Of a DNA stretch of 64,000 bases, positions 15,085-27,500 are shown piece by piece. Positions within the stretch are counted from its first letter, which is position 1; each line of letters begins with the position of its first letter. The DNA comes from Earliella scabrosa (lineage: Eukaryota > Basidiomycota > Agaricomycetes > Polyporales > Polyporaceae), in NCBI GenBank assembly GCA_022605405.1, contig JABYQQ010000012.1, forward strand, positions 248,001 to 312,000, written 5' to 3'. Below the pieces are notes generated by a model that ran no database searches, was not told the origin of the DNA, and worked only from the letters and a program-made list of their open reading frames with translations. A program made the translations under genes and the position numbers.

Positions 15085-15245
15085 CTTATTGAAACAAGCC
15101 CAGGCTTGCAGGCCAGGCTCAGGCTTTCAAAATTTGAAACCCGGGCCCTCGAGCCCTATAAGTCCACCACTAGAGCCAGGCCAGGCAGGGCTTATGAGAG
15201 CCGGGTACCCAGGGCAAGTTCTGGGCTTGAAGCCTGGCCCAGCTG
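15085..15245. repeat. GGCCTGGC-rich repeat cluster
   Basis: A run of AGGCTTGCAGGCC, GAGCCAGGCCAGGC and GAAGCCTGGCCC motifs, roughly the inverted counterpart of the cluster at 13320-13435. The pair may be the two subterminal zones of one decayed DNA transposon of about 1.9 kb, with the 14617-14881 element inside it. This is inference. Confidence 0.35.
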
Positions 15246-16072
15246 CTGGAGTGGACTAAGAACAGAAGGCTACACTACAGCGCTGAGCTAGCACCAGGGA
15301 GGACCCCAGACACCAGGACCTCAGATACTACAGCACATGGACAGAGGTGTCTACCATACAGATCTGACAATATGGTGAAGGTGTAGTTGAGAAAGAGCTG
15401 TCGAGATGTGACAATAGTGAGCACCTAATGTCATATTGGGAAGTGTAGACACTGGTCCTCATTAGGAATGTGTCAAGTGAGCTTGCACTGCTTGGGCAAG
15501 TAGTATATGTAAGAGAATGAGAGCGTGGGCGCTAAAGTGTGGGAATGGAGTGACAAATAAGGAAAGCAAGATGACGTAAGATCACAAGTGACCCTCATGT
15601 GGACGCACAAAGGCAATCAGATTGGAGATACGGGGTAACGACAGTGGTGCACGACCTGAGGCAATAACATAGGGAATACAGATGTATGAGTGTCCGTATA
15701 AGTACCTAAACAAATCCCAGGCACTGAGGTACAATACTGACCAAGAAATACGGCAGTAATTATAATGTGCTGGGCAGTATGAGTCAGGCGCTAATGTGGC
15801 GTATCGTACAAGCTCGAAACAGGTACAGTAACTCTAACAGTATAAGCACCGCAAGTGGACCAAGTGCGTGCACTTGGCCAAGCCAGGTCCACCTCTCGTA
15901 AAAAGCAAATTCACTTGAACAAGCGGGTGCCCAAGCTAAGCAGCGAGCAGATTAATAGCTCATTTAGCACACTGGTATGGGTGTGAATAGACATAAAACA
16001 TGTATATTGATGCAATGGATGATACAAAACACTACTGATACAACGACATATACATACAGGATGTCATACCTA
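15246..16072. other. AT-rich non-coding DNA
   Basis: No gene, RNA or clear repeat end is visible. It abuts the H1 element. Confidence 0.4.
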
Positions 16073-16150
16073 CTTGTTGAGAAGTAGGCCATGTCTGGCA
16101 GAATACAATTGATGAGTGGGGGTATATCCATAAGAAAATTCACCATACTA

Positions 16151-16275
16151 GAGTGTATTTGCAGCGATAAATATCAAGTGGGGCTGGGTGATTCGCCCGG
16201 AATCCAGGACGATGATTGGTTGAGAATGGGCGAATCATACAGCTCCACTTAATATTTATCGCTGCGAATACACTC
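16151..16275. mobile_element. 125-bp palindromic MITE with TA duplication
   Basis: Inverted arms of about 45 nt begin GAGTGTATTYGCAGCGATAA at each end. It is flanked by TA on both sides (16149-16150 and 16276-16277). The related copy H2 has the uninterrupted sequence CATACTATACACTG at the same place, so the insertion is shown by a paralogous empty site. TA duplication suggests the Tc1/mariner or pogo class. Confidence 0.85.
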
Positions 16276-16721
16276 TACTATGCACTGTAATTTATCTATG
16301 GATGCGCATCTTTAATCTTATAGATATAAGAGAATGTTACGTAGTCAACAGTGAATATTTGGTTCAGTTGGAGCCAGAATGTCTCCAAAGCAGTTCCATT
16401 GAACAGAGCTGATTTTTTCTGGTTTCAATAGTGTATAATACTTTGTTGATTGATTATAAACTGACAGAGATACTCAGATACACATTCAAGTCAATACTTA
16501 TGACTATACCTGCCAAATTGGATCACATAGGCGCCCGTTGAGCGCCCATGAGATGCAAATAAAACAGCCCATCCTTCCTGATTTGGGCAATTGTATTTAG
16601 ACTTTAACACATACAGTTTTGGTTAAAAACATATGGTGATATATATCATTTTGTTTCCACAATTTATAGCTACAATCTGAGATTGTCAGAAGTCATGTGA
16701 CCAGGAGCTGTTGAGCACCAT

Positions 16722-16789
16722 CGGCCGAAAATACGAAGCTTCCCCAGCCTTGGTTGAAGCAAGGCTGGGAAGCTTCGGATTTTCGGCCA
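16722..16789. repeat. Long hairpin inside H1
   Basis: Two 30-nt arms around a 7-nt loop (GTTGAAG) with one mismatch and one extra base. The outer part of the stem (GGCCGAAAATNCGAAGCTT) is shared with H2; the inner part, CCAGCCTTG paired with CAAGGCTGG, is not. Confidence 0.85.
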
Positions 16790-17131
16790 TTTGGGTGCTT
16801 ATTTTGCGTTTATATGATATATAACCCCAGTTATAGCTTCAATTACTATGTCACTACTATCAGTGTGCAATGCATAGAACAAAAATATAGCCAGCCATGG
16901 TGGCAGTGCTGTGGACGTCTAACTGGTCCCCGCGCGGCTCAGCCAACGTTAGTCTAGGGTTGGCTCAGTAACAAAGTTTGTTATCAGTGCTTACATCAGC
17001 GCTTACTCGGTTCTTACTCAAAGTAATCACAGTATAAAATATATTCTCACGGGGTCAGGTTCGCGTTACAGAGTTTGACAGAGAATGTCGCCCTTAAAGG
17101 ACGATTTCTTCGTTTCACTCATCAATCATAA

Positions 17132-17938
17132 ATACCCATCCCGATGTTTGAGTTGCCCATTTGTAACTGAGACTCTACAAAGGGCTGTCTGTATCCACAA
17201 TGGTCATGGATAACACTCAATAACACATCATGCTAGGGTTCAAGTTCAGCTATTGCATGAGGACTCACATGCAGAGCAACAACGGTCTTGTTCTGGGTCC
17301 GGCATGCACATCATCAAGGCACTGTATGGCACACACTGATCATCCACTGTAGTGTATGTGAGTCTCTGTGGTCAGAGGTGTAGTAGTGAATGCACGACGT
17401 GGTCAATGGCCGAAGTGTCGGGACTATGCACGGTGATGTGAATGATGAGCACTAGGGGTAAGGTCAGTGTGATGAACTTGAAGCAATACGAGTAATGACA
17501 TTGAAGTCACTTGTGCCTAGAGAGCACACGGTATGCAGACAAAGAAGGATAGTGAAGCTTACCATATGCATACACGACCGCACCTCGACTCTTGCTCTCA
17601 TTATCCTTCACTCACCCTTTGCTAGCCCCTCAGCCTCCAGTCGTGGCGCAAATTGGACTTAGACAATGCCGGAATCGCTGTGCTTGGGCTTGCACTGGCA
17701 GCTAGTACAGTATCTTGATCAGAGAAGCGGCAACGACAGCAACCAACTGTCACGTATTGGGCTGAGATACCAGGGCCGCAGTGACTCAGGTTTGAATTGC
17801 CTTCGCGCTGATACTTATAGCATCTGTACTTATAATCTCATATCATCAAACCGAACCAAGCTAGGCAAGCTACCCAGCTTGGTTCAAGCACCAGTCACTT
17901 GGTGTAAGTGACAGTCCAAGAAGGTGACAGATTGCTCA
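17132..17938. other. Non-coding DNA before the Gypsy LTR fragment
   Basis: No gene recognised. A short inverted repeat is present at about 17860-17892 (AAGCTAGGCAAGC / AGCTTGGTTCAAG region). The 5' part of the Gypsy left LTR should lie here but is missing. Confidence 0.35.
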
Positions 17939-18193
17939 GCTATTGTTCTCCAAGCGCTATTGTTCTAACCGTAGATATGAACCCTAGCACTCGCTACCTG
18001 GAGACCTCAGTTTCGACCTCTTGTCTCCAGGTAAGCCTCACTTGTATTTCACTTGTAGATACTTCGCTCAATACAACTTGTCTCCAGCCCTGTGTGTCGA
18101 GCCTTGCTCCACTCTCGCTGCACAAGCGCTCGTCGGACGCCCTCGCTCGCCTCGTCGTTCCCTCCTCGTCTCGCTTGACCCCAGGTCGTGACA
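17939..18193 (+). repeat. Left LTR of the Gypsy element, 5'-truncated
   Basis: Closely matches the last 257 bases of the right LTR, sharing for example TATTGTTCTCCAAGCGC and the end CCCCAGGTCGYGACA. About 190 bases at its 5' end are missing. Confidence 0.85.
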
Positions 18194-18304
18194 TTAGGTC
18201 GAAACTCCTTGCGAGCGCCGGCGTGTAAACTCACACTCCCTCTGAGGTAACGCGTGCCCTACAATACATACCACGGTCTCTAGTAACTAGCATTGTGAAC
18301 CTTT

Positions 18305-18450
18305 TGTGCGCGAGAGACATCTGGGTTTTCAAGTATCCCTCAGCCAGGCCACGCACTTGCGCCCGCCAGCTGTTGTATCCGGGGTGCTTAACGCCTTAGG
18401 AACAGAGGGCAACCGTGTGGACCCTCCTTACCTACCTCTTTTTACCTTGC
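18305..18450 (+). repeat. Leader segment shared with the Copia element
   Basis: About 140 bases, including CAGGCCACGCACTTGCGCCC and CAACCGTGTGGACCCTCCTT, recur in reverse complement at about 34630-34760, in the leader of the Copia element, with roughly 80 percent identity by eye. Both copies lie between an LTR and gag in the sense direction of their elements. Confidence 0.75.
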
Positions 18451-18507
18451 TAGTTTCTTGTACGATACTCGGGCGCGCACACCTCTCTTCCCCTCTCTCA
18501 CTTCATT

Positions 18508-19011
18508 GTGGCTTGCCGGGGACTCCTCCACGCGTACCACCCAGGGGAGCAGCGCGATGTTCACTGGTCCAGCGCGGAAAAGACCTTTAAAGTCTGTGGC
18601 AATCAACCGTGCCCGAACCGCGGCAAGGCAGCACCCCAACAGACCCTTGCAGAACACGACCTCGAGAGGTGCACCGAGCAGAATGCCAACGTTATCCGGG
18701 CGATCTTTGGCCTCCCGGTAACACAACCCGTCACCCGTACCACCTCTTGTCCCTCTAGTCGTGTTCCCAGTCGTGCCAACACTCCTCCTACCCCCACCAC
18801 TGTCCCTCCTGGAGTCGTGCTTGTTGCCCAACACTTACAAGAGCGGCGTGCATCCTCTTCGGCCCCAACCACAGCAGTTGCAGGCCCAAGTCAGACCACT
18901 GAAGAGCCCGCAACCACTGTCATCCTTAACTCTCCGCCTGCCAAACCCGTTCGATCCGAACGCTGCCCCTCACCCACCACAACGCAGCCTCCATCAGGAA
19001 AAGGCCTCTAG
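18508..19011 (+). pseudogene. Pro/Ser/Thr-rich frame, possible gag 5' part
   Basis: An open frame of 167 codons, rich in Pro, Thr and Ser toward its end (for example SSAPTTAVAGPSQTTEEPA), between the Gypsy left LTR and the recognisable gag. A second frame starting MFTGPARKRP overlaps it. I cannot say which is used. The frame stops where the repeat at 19012 begins, which suggests interruption. Confidence 0.35.
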
Positions 19012-20721
19012 CTCTGAGCCACTCTGGGAGTACAGCCACATTCCCAGAGTGTCCTGGACTGTCTGAGAGTGTCCCAAAGCTGCTCAGAGCTGTGCATACT
19101 GCTCAATGCTCAATTTGATAATTTTCCCTTACTGTAGGCATGTCAATCTATCTATAATGACATGAACCATCACTATAATCCTTATGGATATGGCTGTGGA
19201 AGTCTGAAAGCATGGTGGGAGTTAAAACGCAAAAAAGCGCCCAAAAAGCGCCTAAATAGTCCAGAGTTCCCAGAGTGGTCAGAGTTGTTAGAGCTACCAC
19301 AGTTGTTCAAGCAGAATAGAGCTGGTGATGACATGGTTTGATTGACAAACATTATAAATAATATATATACAGCTGAACCACTGTAGGAGATTCATGTCTG
19401 AAAGAGATTCAGAAGGGAGCTAAGTTGTAGTAGCACTAGTAAACACCGGCCACCAGCAGCCTTGTGCCACATCAGAGCCTAAGTATGGGACAGAAAACAC
19501 TTGTCATAATGTCTTACAACCCTTCTATAAGTACAGCTCTATGGTGTAGGGGTAATCTCTGCTGTTATAGCTTAAAAAATGCGGAAGGTCCTGGGTTCAA
19601 TTCTGGGACTGGCAGGTTTTATTCTGAGGCTGGGGCCCTAGCATGTAGTTCCGGATTAGGATCCTGGCACGCGCTGAGCCAGCCTCCTAATTGGGAAGTA
19701 CAAAAAAGCGCCCTAAAAGTGTTCTATCTAATAGATCCAGGCATTAGTACTAGTTCTTATAGTCAGTATCAAGTGCCATGTGTTCTTTTTATTTCGCATT
19801 TTTGCTGTGCATCAGCCACAGTATCAACAACAACAAACAACTCAACCCTTGACCCAGATTGACGCTGCCAGGCTGCCACATCACCACTGTTGACTTGTGT
19901 TTGTATTGTGGCAACCTGGTCTGTGTCGTCTTCTTGCCTCCTTCTCTCAGTCTCTTCCTCTCTCCCCTGTACTTCTCTCTTGTCTGCAGAAGATCTGGAC
20001 ATTCTAAGACTGGTATGTGCTGCTGATTATTGGTCACTAAGTAGGCTTTCTCTTACATACAGCTATGTAGGTGAGGGAATGAGATACATATGTTTTGCTG
20101 GCATTGGGGACCTCAGGTGCGTAAATCTTCATCTCTCTTCAGTACTTTTATTGACCACACTCCCTTGTAGGTATGTATACACACTGGATCTATGTATCCC
20201 TGTGTCTGTATGGCTATAGTCTGGTGAGTTCTCCCTGCTGTGTGTCATCCTATACCTGCATGATGCATCTCTTCTAGTTCCTCATTCCATCTCTGAGTCT
20301 ACGCCCATACACCTCTGCACCTCTGGTACGTCTCTGCTATCACTCTGCTCCTGGTGTAGGCTGATTACTGTTTACACTAGCATGGTGGCAGGGTAAGGTA
20401 TGGTAGTATTGACGTCTAATGTACCTTTGTATAGTAGTATAGTGGGGAATATATCTTTTATACAGTCTCTCTGGGTGTCTATATGTGTGTGATTTCTGAG
20501 CAAACGACGCAAAAAGGCCAGATCTATGGCAGCTTTGTGAGCTCTGGAGAGAGCTTTGAAGCAGCCCTGGCAAGTCCTGGAGTGTCTCCGGGTTTGAGTG
20601 ACCTCGAGACCTTGCGCTCAACGCGCGTTGAACAGCTCTGACAGCTCTGGCACTCTGGTGTCTCTGGGGCGCTCTGAGAGTGTCTTGGAGTGTCTCAGCG
20701 CCAATCAGAGCTGGGTAGCTG
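19012..20721. mobile_element. Insert with CAGAGTG/AGAGCTC-rich ends, uncertain class
   Basis: The left part (19012-19110) and right part (20520-20721) both carry many AGAGCTCTGA, CAGAGTG and GAGAGTGTC motifs in roughly inverted order (starts AGCTCTGAG, ends CAGAGCT). It separates the Pro-rich frame from gag in the Gypsy element. I find no clean target duplication. Inside are a tRNA-like segment (19531-19615) and AT-rich DNA with no recognised gene. Confidence 0.4.
19531..19615 (+). repeat. tRNA-like segment (possible SINE head)
   Basis: A-box-like TGGTGTAGGGGTAATCTC is followed about 45 nt later by B-box-like GGGTTCAATTC. The two boxes have tRNA-like spacing, but no convincing acceptor stem is seen. 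A tRNA-derived repeat is the likely reading. Confidence 0.4.
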
Positions 20722-20828
20722 TTTCCTGATGTCCGCCACAGGTTGCTCAACCAACGCCACAGGTTGCACAACCTGTACCAACCGTCGCACAGGTAGCCGC
20801 ACCTGCCCAAACCTCCCAATTCTCCACC

Positions 20829-21623
20829 ATGTCTGACTCCATCCCTGACTCGCTGGTCAAGCTGCTCGCTCCTGAGCCATACCATGGCAAGGATCCCGTC
20901 GCCGCTCTCGCCTTCCTCTCGCGAGCAAAGGCGTTCTTCGACAACCTCCCCACCGCGGTCACAAGAGACCTGAAATTCCAGATGATTTTGGGTTTTCTCA
21001 AAGACGACGCGGCGGTCTGAGCCTTGCCCTACTACGCACAGCTGGGAGGCTCTTTGCCTTGCTCGGCCGTCTTTGCGGCTTTCGAAACAGACTTCAAAGC
21101 CCACTTCTGTGCGGTTGACGACAAGGCCTCCGCCTACGAAGAACTCCGGCAGCTCAATCGAGGGGCCCAGCGTCCCAAGATGGCCACCGTCAAGGAGTGG
21201 ACGGCCAAGTTCACCGCGATCGCCGCTCGGACAGGCCTTGGAGAGGAGGACAAGCACATGCGCTATCGAGATGGCCTCCCCAAGCAGTTGCGCACCGCCC
21301 TCATCACCAGTGGGTGTGACGTCTCGACCTTTGCCAAGATGCAGAAGGAGGCCCTCGAGATCAGCCAGGGCCTTGCGTCTATCGAGGCCAGTAAGTTCCG
21401 TCCCTTCAAAGGGAAGGCCAAGGAACAGATAGCTGGTACAAGCACCGACCAGCAGATGGAGACCTGCACGTGCTTCAAGTGCGGGAAACCAGGGCACATT
21501 GCACGCAACTGCAAGGCCAAGAAAATCTCCGCCGCTCAGTTTGAGCAGATGAAAGCCAAGATGAAGCAGCTGCAGGAACAGCTGGCCTCTGTGAAAGCAG
21601 CAGAGAAGACGGAGGATTTTTGA
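20829..21623 (+). pseudogene. gag: Gypsy gag, with premature stop
   Basis: Capsid/nucleocapsid protein of the Gypsy element. The frame opens MSDSIPDSLVKLLAPEPYHG and runs in one frame to TGA at 21621-21623, but a TGA at 21018-21020 interrupts it after KDDAAV, where such proteins usually have Trp (TGG to TGA is one G-to-A change). The nucleocapsid zinc knuckle CFKCGKPGHIARNC is near 21472-21513, and a C-terminal coiled coil follows (QMKAKMKQLQEQLASVKA). The frame also extends upstream without a stop through a VAQPTPQVAQPVPTVAQ repeat. A long minus-strand frame (20340-21635) is its antisense shadow. Confidence 0.88.
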
Positions 21624-22008
21624 TCCGGACCTCACTAGCGGCTGCGGGTGTAGGTCCTTGTACGAATAGTCGGTTTGCTGTACTCGGGTCCGGGATTATC
21701 TATGAACTAGATCGTGATGGCCAACAGTTTCACGTCCCAGTACAGCTAATCGGCACGCAGCACCGGAAGGAGGTCATGGCCATGGTGGACAGCAGTGCCA
21801 CTACAACCTTCCTAAGTAGGCGGTTCGTCAAGGAGAACCGTGTGGTTACGCGGAAGTTGGCTACGCCGATACCGCTGTATAACATTGATGGAACTCTGAA
21901 TCGTGATGGTACGATCACAGACGTTGCCATCTTGGAACTGGAGATAGGAGCACACCGAGAAAAGGTGGTGTTCACAGCCACGGACATCAGCATGGAGGAC
22001 ATCATTAT
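21620..22008 (+). pseudogene. Gypsy aspartic protease segment, cut by transposon
   Basis: Retroviral-type aspartyl protease region in a new frame overlapping the gag stop. The expected active site D-S/T-G-A is present as VDSSATTTF, with Gly replaced by Ser, which should abolish or greatly reduce activity. The frame is cut after EDIII by the Plavaka element at 22009. It resumes in frame at 36584 as GLDWLCKHNPEVDW once the element and one copy of the AT duplication are removed. Confidence 0.88.
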
Positions 22009-22386
22009 CATCAGGAAAAATGGGCCATACTCGTGAGAGCAATATGCCCTCACGAGACCGCCGAGGTTGAGAGTATAGTACCCAATTACATAGCCACCCT
22101 GAGGGACCGCGGTACGCACATGAGCGCTCGCTAGCTATGAGAGATAGCTCCATAGAACGCGTGAGAAGTCACTTGTGGTGCAGTGCAACTCGGTTAGCGT
22201 AGCTAGCAGGCATGTAGTTACGGGATAGCAATCATATCATACATATTGTCGCCCCGGTCTTGTGGGTAGTCCGAGATATTCACAGTGTTCACCATTCCGA
22301 TTCCATCAACAGGCTTCCATTTCATGGATACATCCACGGTAAACTAGCAATGTGTACGTGCAACTCGAGCGGCATGAAGCTGTATT
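22009..22386. other. Left terminal region of the Plavaka element
   Basis: Non-coding subterminal DNA between the left inverted repeat and the DUF6532 gene. It includes the inverted pair CTCGTGAG / CTCACGAG at about 22029-22055. Confidence 0.5.
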
Positions 22387-24347
22387 CTAGACCTCCGCAT
22401 CACCGTCCTCCGGTTCGCTGTTGGTCAAGCCTGTTCTGCCCGCCAATTCCGCCTGTGCCTCCTCCATGATTGCTTGAGGAACCCGCACCTCGACGCCGTC
22501 CACAAGAACGCCACCTCCTGCACGGCTAGATGAGTGACCAGAGAATATGTCAGTAGTGTTGAGCGTGGTTGTTAGAGCATGGACGCGAACGTACAATGCA
22601 CGCTTGTACCATTTCGCACGGATGTTCTTCCATATCATGTCGTTGTCACCAACCCACTTGTTGATATCCTTGAGAATCCCTTGGTAGATGGCGGCATACT
22701 CGGTCTCCTTGAACTGGCCCTGGATGTGCTTGCCTGTCACCCATTCTTCGAGATGGAACCGAATCTACAAAGACAGAGATAAGGACACGCAGATTAACCC
22801 ATCAGATGACGTGCAAGACGGAACGGCAGTGACGTACGATGGTAAGTAGCAGTGCCACAGTCTCCGTGGGGATAGGGTTGAATGCTTCCGGAAATCGGAA
22901 GCCTATCCCAGACCGAGCGTCTTTGAAGAAGGCGATCCGTATGGCCTTCGAGATATACGGGTGCTGCACGAACCCTGTGAGCTTGCCAGTATCCGCGTTC
23001 TCGCCCTATAAATACAGAGGTCAGCATGATGGAGAAGCGCAAGAGACGGATGAGATGCGAGCCTTGTGATGATATGTACCATCCGCCGTAAGCTTCTTGT
23101 ACAGCGCGACGTTGTAACGCTCGTTGGAGGTGGTAGTTCCTTTGCGAAACTGATAAGTGGGACCGGTATGGTGACGTACAGCATCAGAGGCCTCGCCTCG
23201 AGCATTGGACTTCCTCTGTCCGATCTGTGCATAGAGTCATTACTGGGTGAATGTGTGCACCAGGGGATTGACGTACTATGCGTTTCGTGCGATCAGAGAG
23301 AACGTACCACGTGGGATTGTCGTTGGCATTGGAGGCCTTTTTCCAGGCACTGCAAACAAATTCCTCCTGCTTCGAATCGCCAGGAAAGGGATCGATGGTG
23401 AGGATTGAGCACGAGAAGTGCTCAATCGCCTCCAGCAGAAGACCTTTCACGTTGTCTGCATAGTCGCTAGCCTTCGGTCGGCTGTGGGGGCCTGGGACGA
23501 TGCCATTGGCGAAAGGTGCCGCCTGCAGCCCGTTGTGGGGATTCAGAAGCAGTGGCGGTTGGGGCGGCGGAGGCACTTGGCCCACGGCGTTAGGGGTGTA
23601 GGGAGGAGGTGCTTCGTCTGCCAGAGGTCCGGGGATGATGGGTGCGGTAGTCGTAACATGCTGCGGGAGAGCAGCAGCAGGCACAGCTGTGGCAGCCGGA
23701 GTCGGTGACCGTGTGGTTAGGGCGGCAGAAGTCGCAGCTTGAGGTGCGGAGTTCGTGACTGCCGTGACAGGACCTGGAGTCGGCATGGACGGGGTGACGG
23801 GGGGAGCACTTTCCCCCTCATGGCGACGGATGCACGGAGTAGCTGCGGGATGAGGAATGGATGGGCCTCGACGTATCTGTTGAGATCTCTAGAGGTAAGT
23901 GACACGGACAAGACTGGAATAGAGTAAGTGTACCGCAGCAGTGAGCGTGACAGGCTCTGGGCGTAAGCCATCGTCCTCGTCTTCGGATTCGAGAGGAAGT
24001 CGGTCAGGGTCACCATTGTCTTGGGCACCCATGTGAGGGCTGACCTCCCGAGTGTTCTTGCTTCTGCTAAGCTGCTTCTCAAGTCGAAGGAGCTTCGCCT
24101 TGAGCTGCACATTCTCAGCGGCCTGCTTTTGGGTGTTCTCCTCATCTGACAATGAGATCGTGTCAGTATATGGATGAGACACCCAACCGGCCAACTACGA
24201 TTTACCTAACTGACGCTGCTTGGACGACAACTTGCATGCGCGTTTGCCGGAGGGTTGAGTCGAGGTTCAACCCCGTTCATGAGCGTTGAGCTCAAGCGAC
24301 TCGGACTCGTCCTCCGAGGAGTCGATGATAACGGCCCTTTTGGCCAT
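22387..24347 (-). CDS. DUF6532 domain protein carried by the Plavaka element
   Basis: Function unknown; DUF6532 proteins are common in Agaricomycete mobile elements. The likely start gives MAKRAVIIDSSEDESESLE, then GKRACKLSSKQRQL, a coiled coil (ENVQLKAKLLRLEKQLSRSK, about 24060-24120), a Pro-rich linker (PPPPQPPLLLNP) and the DUF6532 core ASDYADNVKGLLLEAIEHF followed by LTIDPFPG (about 23380-23480). The C-terminal exon 22387-22740 has GKHIQGQFKETEYAAIYQG and ends EPEDGDAEV. Several introns separate these parts; I did not resolve all of them. In the first exon a TGA follows NAHERG in the frame that matches downstream, so the copy may be damaged, or an intron may be there. It is divergent from the transposase. 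Confidence 0.72.
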
Positions 24348-24560
24348 GCCGTGTCCGGGCAGAGTGAGGGTTGAGCTGGGCGGATGCAGGACACGTCGTT
24401 GTCGACAGAGCGAGAGCGGAGGGGAGAAAATTGAGCGACCAAGGGCTAGGGCACTGTCACATTACCTGAGTTGAGGGCAGGTCAGTCATGGACTTCAAAC
24501 ATCGTTTGTAGGGGACGTACGATTGCGTTTCTCTGGTGTTTGCCCACTGCTCCACTTACT

Positions 24561-27500
24561 ATGGTCCTCTGTCCTTATTGCCGCAAAGCCAATCGGCCCA
24601 CCTTGAAGGGTCTTCGGTCGCACATCTCACAGACTCCTGCATGTCGTGCCGCACGCTGTCGTGGAGCCAAAGAACGTCTACAAGCGCGGCAAGATGCACC
24701 ACTGGTTGATCCTAGTGGCGACACTCAAGCCGACCAGATCGAGGGCATGGATGGGGTCACGATCGAGGCAGACGGTGACGAAAATGCCCCAATGGAGATC
24801 GTGCAGGGCGAGCTACCTCACGGCGCCGCCCCTGAGCTGACACCCAATCCGCGGCGAGTCACTGTTGAAGAAGTTGAGGATATCGAACCAGGGGGGCTGC
24901 CGAAAAGGCCGTGGGTTGGGGAGTTCCCGCACGATGCCGGAAGTATTTTGAGGCAGGCGAAGACGTTCTTCGAGGAGATCCGCGATCGCAAGGTCGCTGC
25001 GAGCAAGACCAACTTTGCCCCCTTTGCCAACCGAGAGGAGTGGGAGCTTGCCAGCTTTCTCATTCGCTCGGGCCTCAGCCAGGAATCCATTGAAGACTAC
25101 CTGACACTCCCTATTGTGAGTGTTTGTTCTATTCTGCTAGTATGAATCGTTATGGTGAACCGGCTTACTGACCTAGTGTGCATAGACCCGCAATCGCACC
25201 AGTCCCTCCTTTCATAACAAACGGTCCTTTCTTCAAAAGATCGACGCTCTTCCAGCTGGGCCTGAGTGGATCTGCGAGCAATTGGAGGTCGTTGGAGACG
25301 CTGTAGACGAAGATGGTCAAGTACGCACCGAGAGTCTTGAGCTCTGGCGGGGAGATCCAATCGAGTGTATCCGAGAGCTCATTGCCAACCCTGCCTTTCG
25401 CGAGTTCATCCGCTTTGCCCCCGAACAGCTGTTCCAAGACCAAGAGGGTCAGGGGAGAATATACGACGAGGCATGGACGGCTGACTGGTGGTGGGAACTC
25501 CAGGTACGTAAAGAACACGTCCATCGCACTGCTTCCAAACTCTCGACATCAACTTCTCATGCGCGTGTCTGGTAGAGTCTCTTACCTCCTGACGCAACAA
25601 TCGCGCCGGTTATCCTATCATCTGACAAGACGATGTTGTCGCGATTTTCCGGTGACAAACAGGCGTGGCCAGTATATCTGACGATCGGCAACATCTCGAA
25701 GTCAGTCCGCCGTCAGCCCTCCAAACATGCCACCGTGCTGCTAGGATACATACCGCACACAAAGCTCGAGTGCTTCACGAAGGAGCGGCGCGCGCTGGAG
25801 GGATATCGACTCTTTCATGAGTGCATGCGCATCCTTCTTCGCCCGCTCGTGGAGGCAGGCAAGAATGGCGTCGAGATGACTTGTGCAGACGGAGCTGTGC
25901 GCAAGGTCTATCCCATCCTTTCCGCCTACATTGCCGATCACCCAGAGCAATGCCTTGTGACGGGCTGCCAGGAGAACTTCTGCCCTAAGTGCACAGCGCA
26001 CTCGTCTCGTCTTGGAGAGCCCGTCTACTCGACCATGAAGGAACCAGACGCTGTGTGGGAGACAATCTCAGCTGCAGCCCGAGGCAAGAAACCGGATGAG
26101 TTCAAGCAACAGGGACTCCGACTCATCGATCCGTTCTGGAGAGAACTACCTCATTGCGACATCTTCTCCTGTATCACCCCCGATCTCTTGCACCAGCTTC
26201 ACAAGGGCGTCTTCAAGGACCATACGGTGTCATGGGCGACGAAGTGCATGGATGGTGGAGCCGAAGAGGTGGACCGATGTTTCAAAGCCATGCCTCGCCA
26301 TCCCATGTTGCGACACTTCCGTCGGGGCATCTCTCTAGTATCGCAGTGGACAGGGACCGAGTACAAGGACATGGAACGCGTCTTTCTCGGCGTCCTCACC
26401 AGCGCCTCTGACCCCGGTGCTGTACGTGCCGTTCGCGCTGTCCTCGACTTCATCTATTACGCCCACTTCCACTCCCACACCGATGACTCTCTCGCTGCTC
26501 TCGAGTCTGCTTGGGCAACGTTTCATGACAACAAACAGGTCTTCATTGACAACGGCGCTCGAGTGCCCCAGCACTACAACATTCCTAAGCTTCACTCCGC
26601 CCTCCACTATCCACGCTCCATCCACTGCCTTGGAACAACCAATGGATACAACACCGAGAACACGGAGCGTCTGCACATCGACTATGCGAAGCGAGGCTAC
26701 AACGCATCGAACAAGAAGGAGTACGTCAAGCAAATGACGACGTGGCTACGGCGTCAGGAGGCTGTGAGTCGGTTCGAGGCGTATTTGGCATGGACCGAGC
26801 CCACTTCGACTCCCCTACACGCTTCGTCAAGCACCACCTCAAGTCGTGATGATGAAGATATCGTCATGGAGCAGGCAGACGTCGCAGTCCCCAACTCCAA
26901 CTCATCTACCGACACGCCTTACTCTGTAGCGAAGGTGCCGGGACTCCCAGGAACCTCCGTGCATACTCTCGTTTGGGACTTTGGCTGCACCGACTTCGTT
27001 CGCAACCACGAGAACTTCCTGCGAGGGGCCTCACGTTCACGCACCCTCCCGGTCTCAGCACAAGGCATCCACAGTGGAACACGCTTTGCCGTCTACAAGC
27101 GCATGCAGGTTCTCCTACCCGCTATGCGTCAGGTGTCTCCCGCTCCTGTCAAAGACGTCATACGGGCTACACCGGGCCAACCAGCTCGACTCTTGATCCC
27201 TGCCTCACCTGCCCACTTTGACACCGTCCTCGCTCGCGAGGCACCTGCTCTCGGCACAAGTCCTTCCGACCCACTTGCAGGTATGCACCGTATGCTCTCT
27301 TCAATCACCTATACTGACATCCGTCTTGCGCCCCTAGGTCTGTGTGTTGCTCGTGTGCGGGCAATCTTCCAGCTTCCGACACACTATGGTTCTCAATTCC
27401 AACACCACCCAGTCGCATACGTGGAGTGGTTCACTCCCTTTCGCCAACCAGATCCTGAGACAGGCATGTACAAAGTCTCGCATTCCACCCGTGCCCATCG

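Larger units (their letters stand above)
16073..17131 (-). mobile_element. Rolling-circle-like element, family H, copy H1
   Basis: Member of a family with at least seven copies in this window. On the minus strand it starts TTATGATTGATG (family form TTACGATTGATGAG) and ends with an inverted copy of that motif, then a small hairpin (here GCCAgacaTGGC) and CAAG. It is non-coding, 1059 bp, and holds a TA-flanked MITE (16151-16275) and a long hairpin (16722-16789). Much of its sequence is shared with H2 at 31640-32699. Confidence 0.75.

Noticed and set aside
20340..21635. Minus-strand open frame of 431 codons
   Set aside because: It is antisense to the Gypsy gag, whose plus strand has the zinc knuckle and family features; the minus frame is Leu/Gly-rich low-information sequence.
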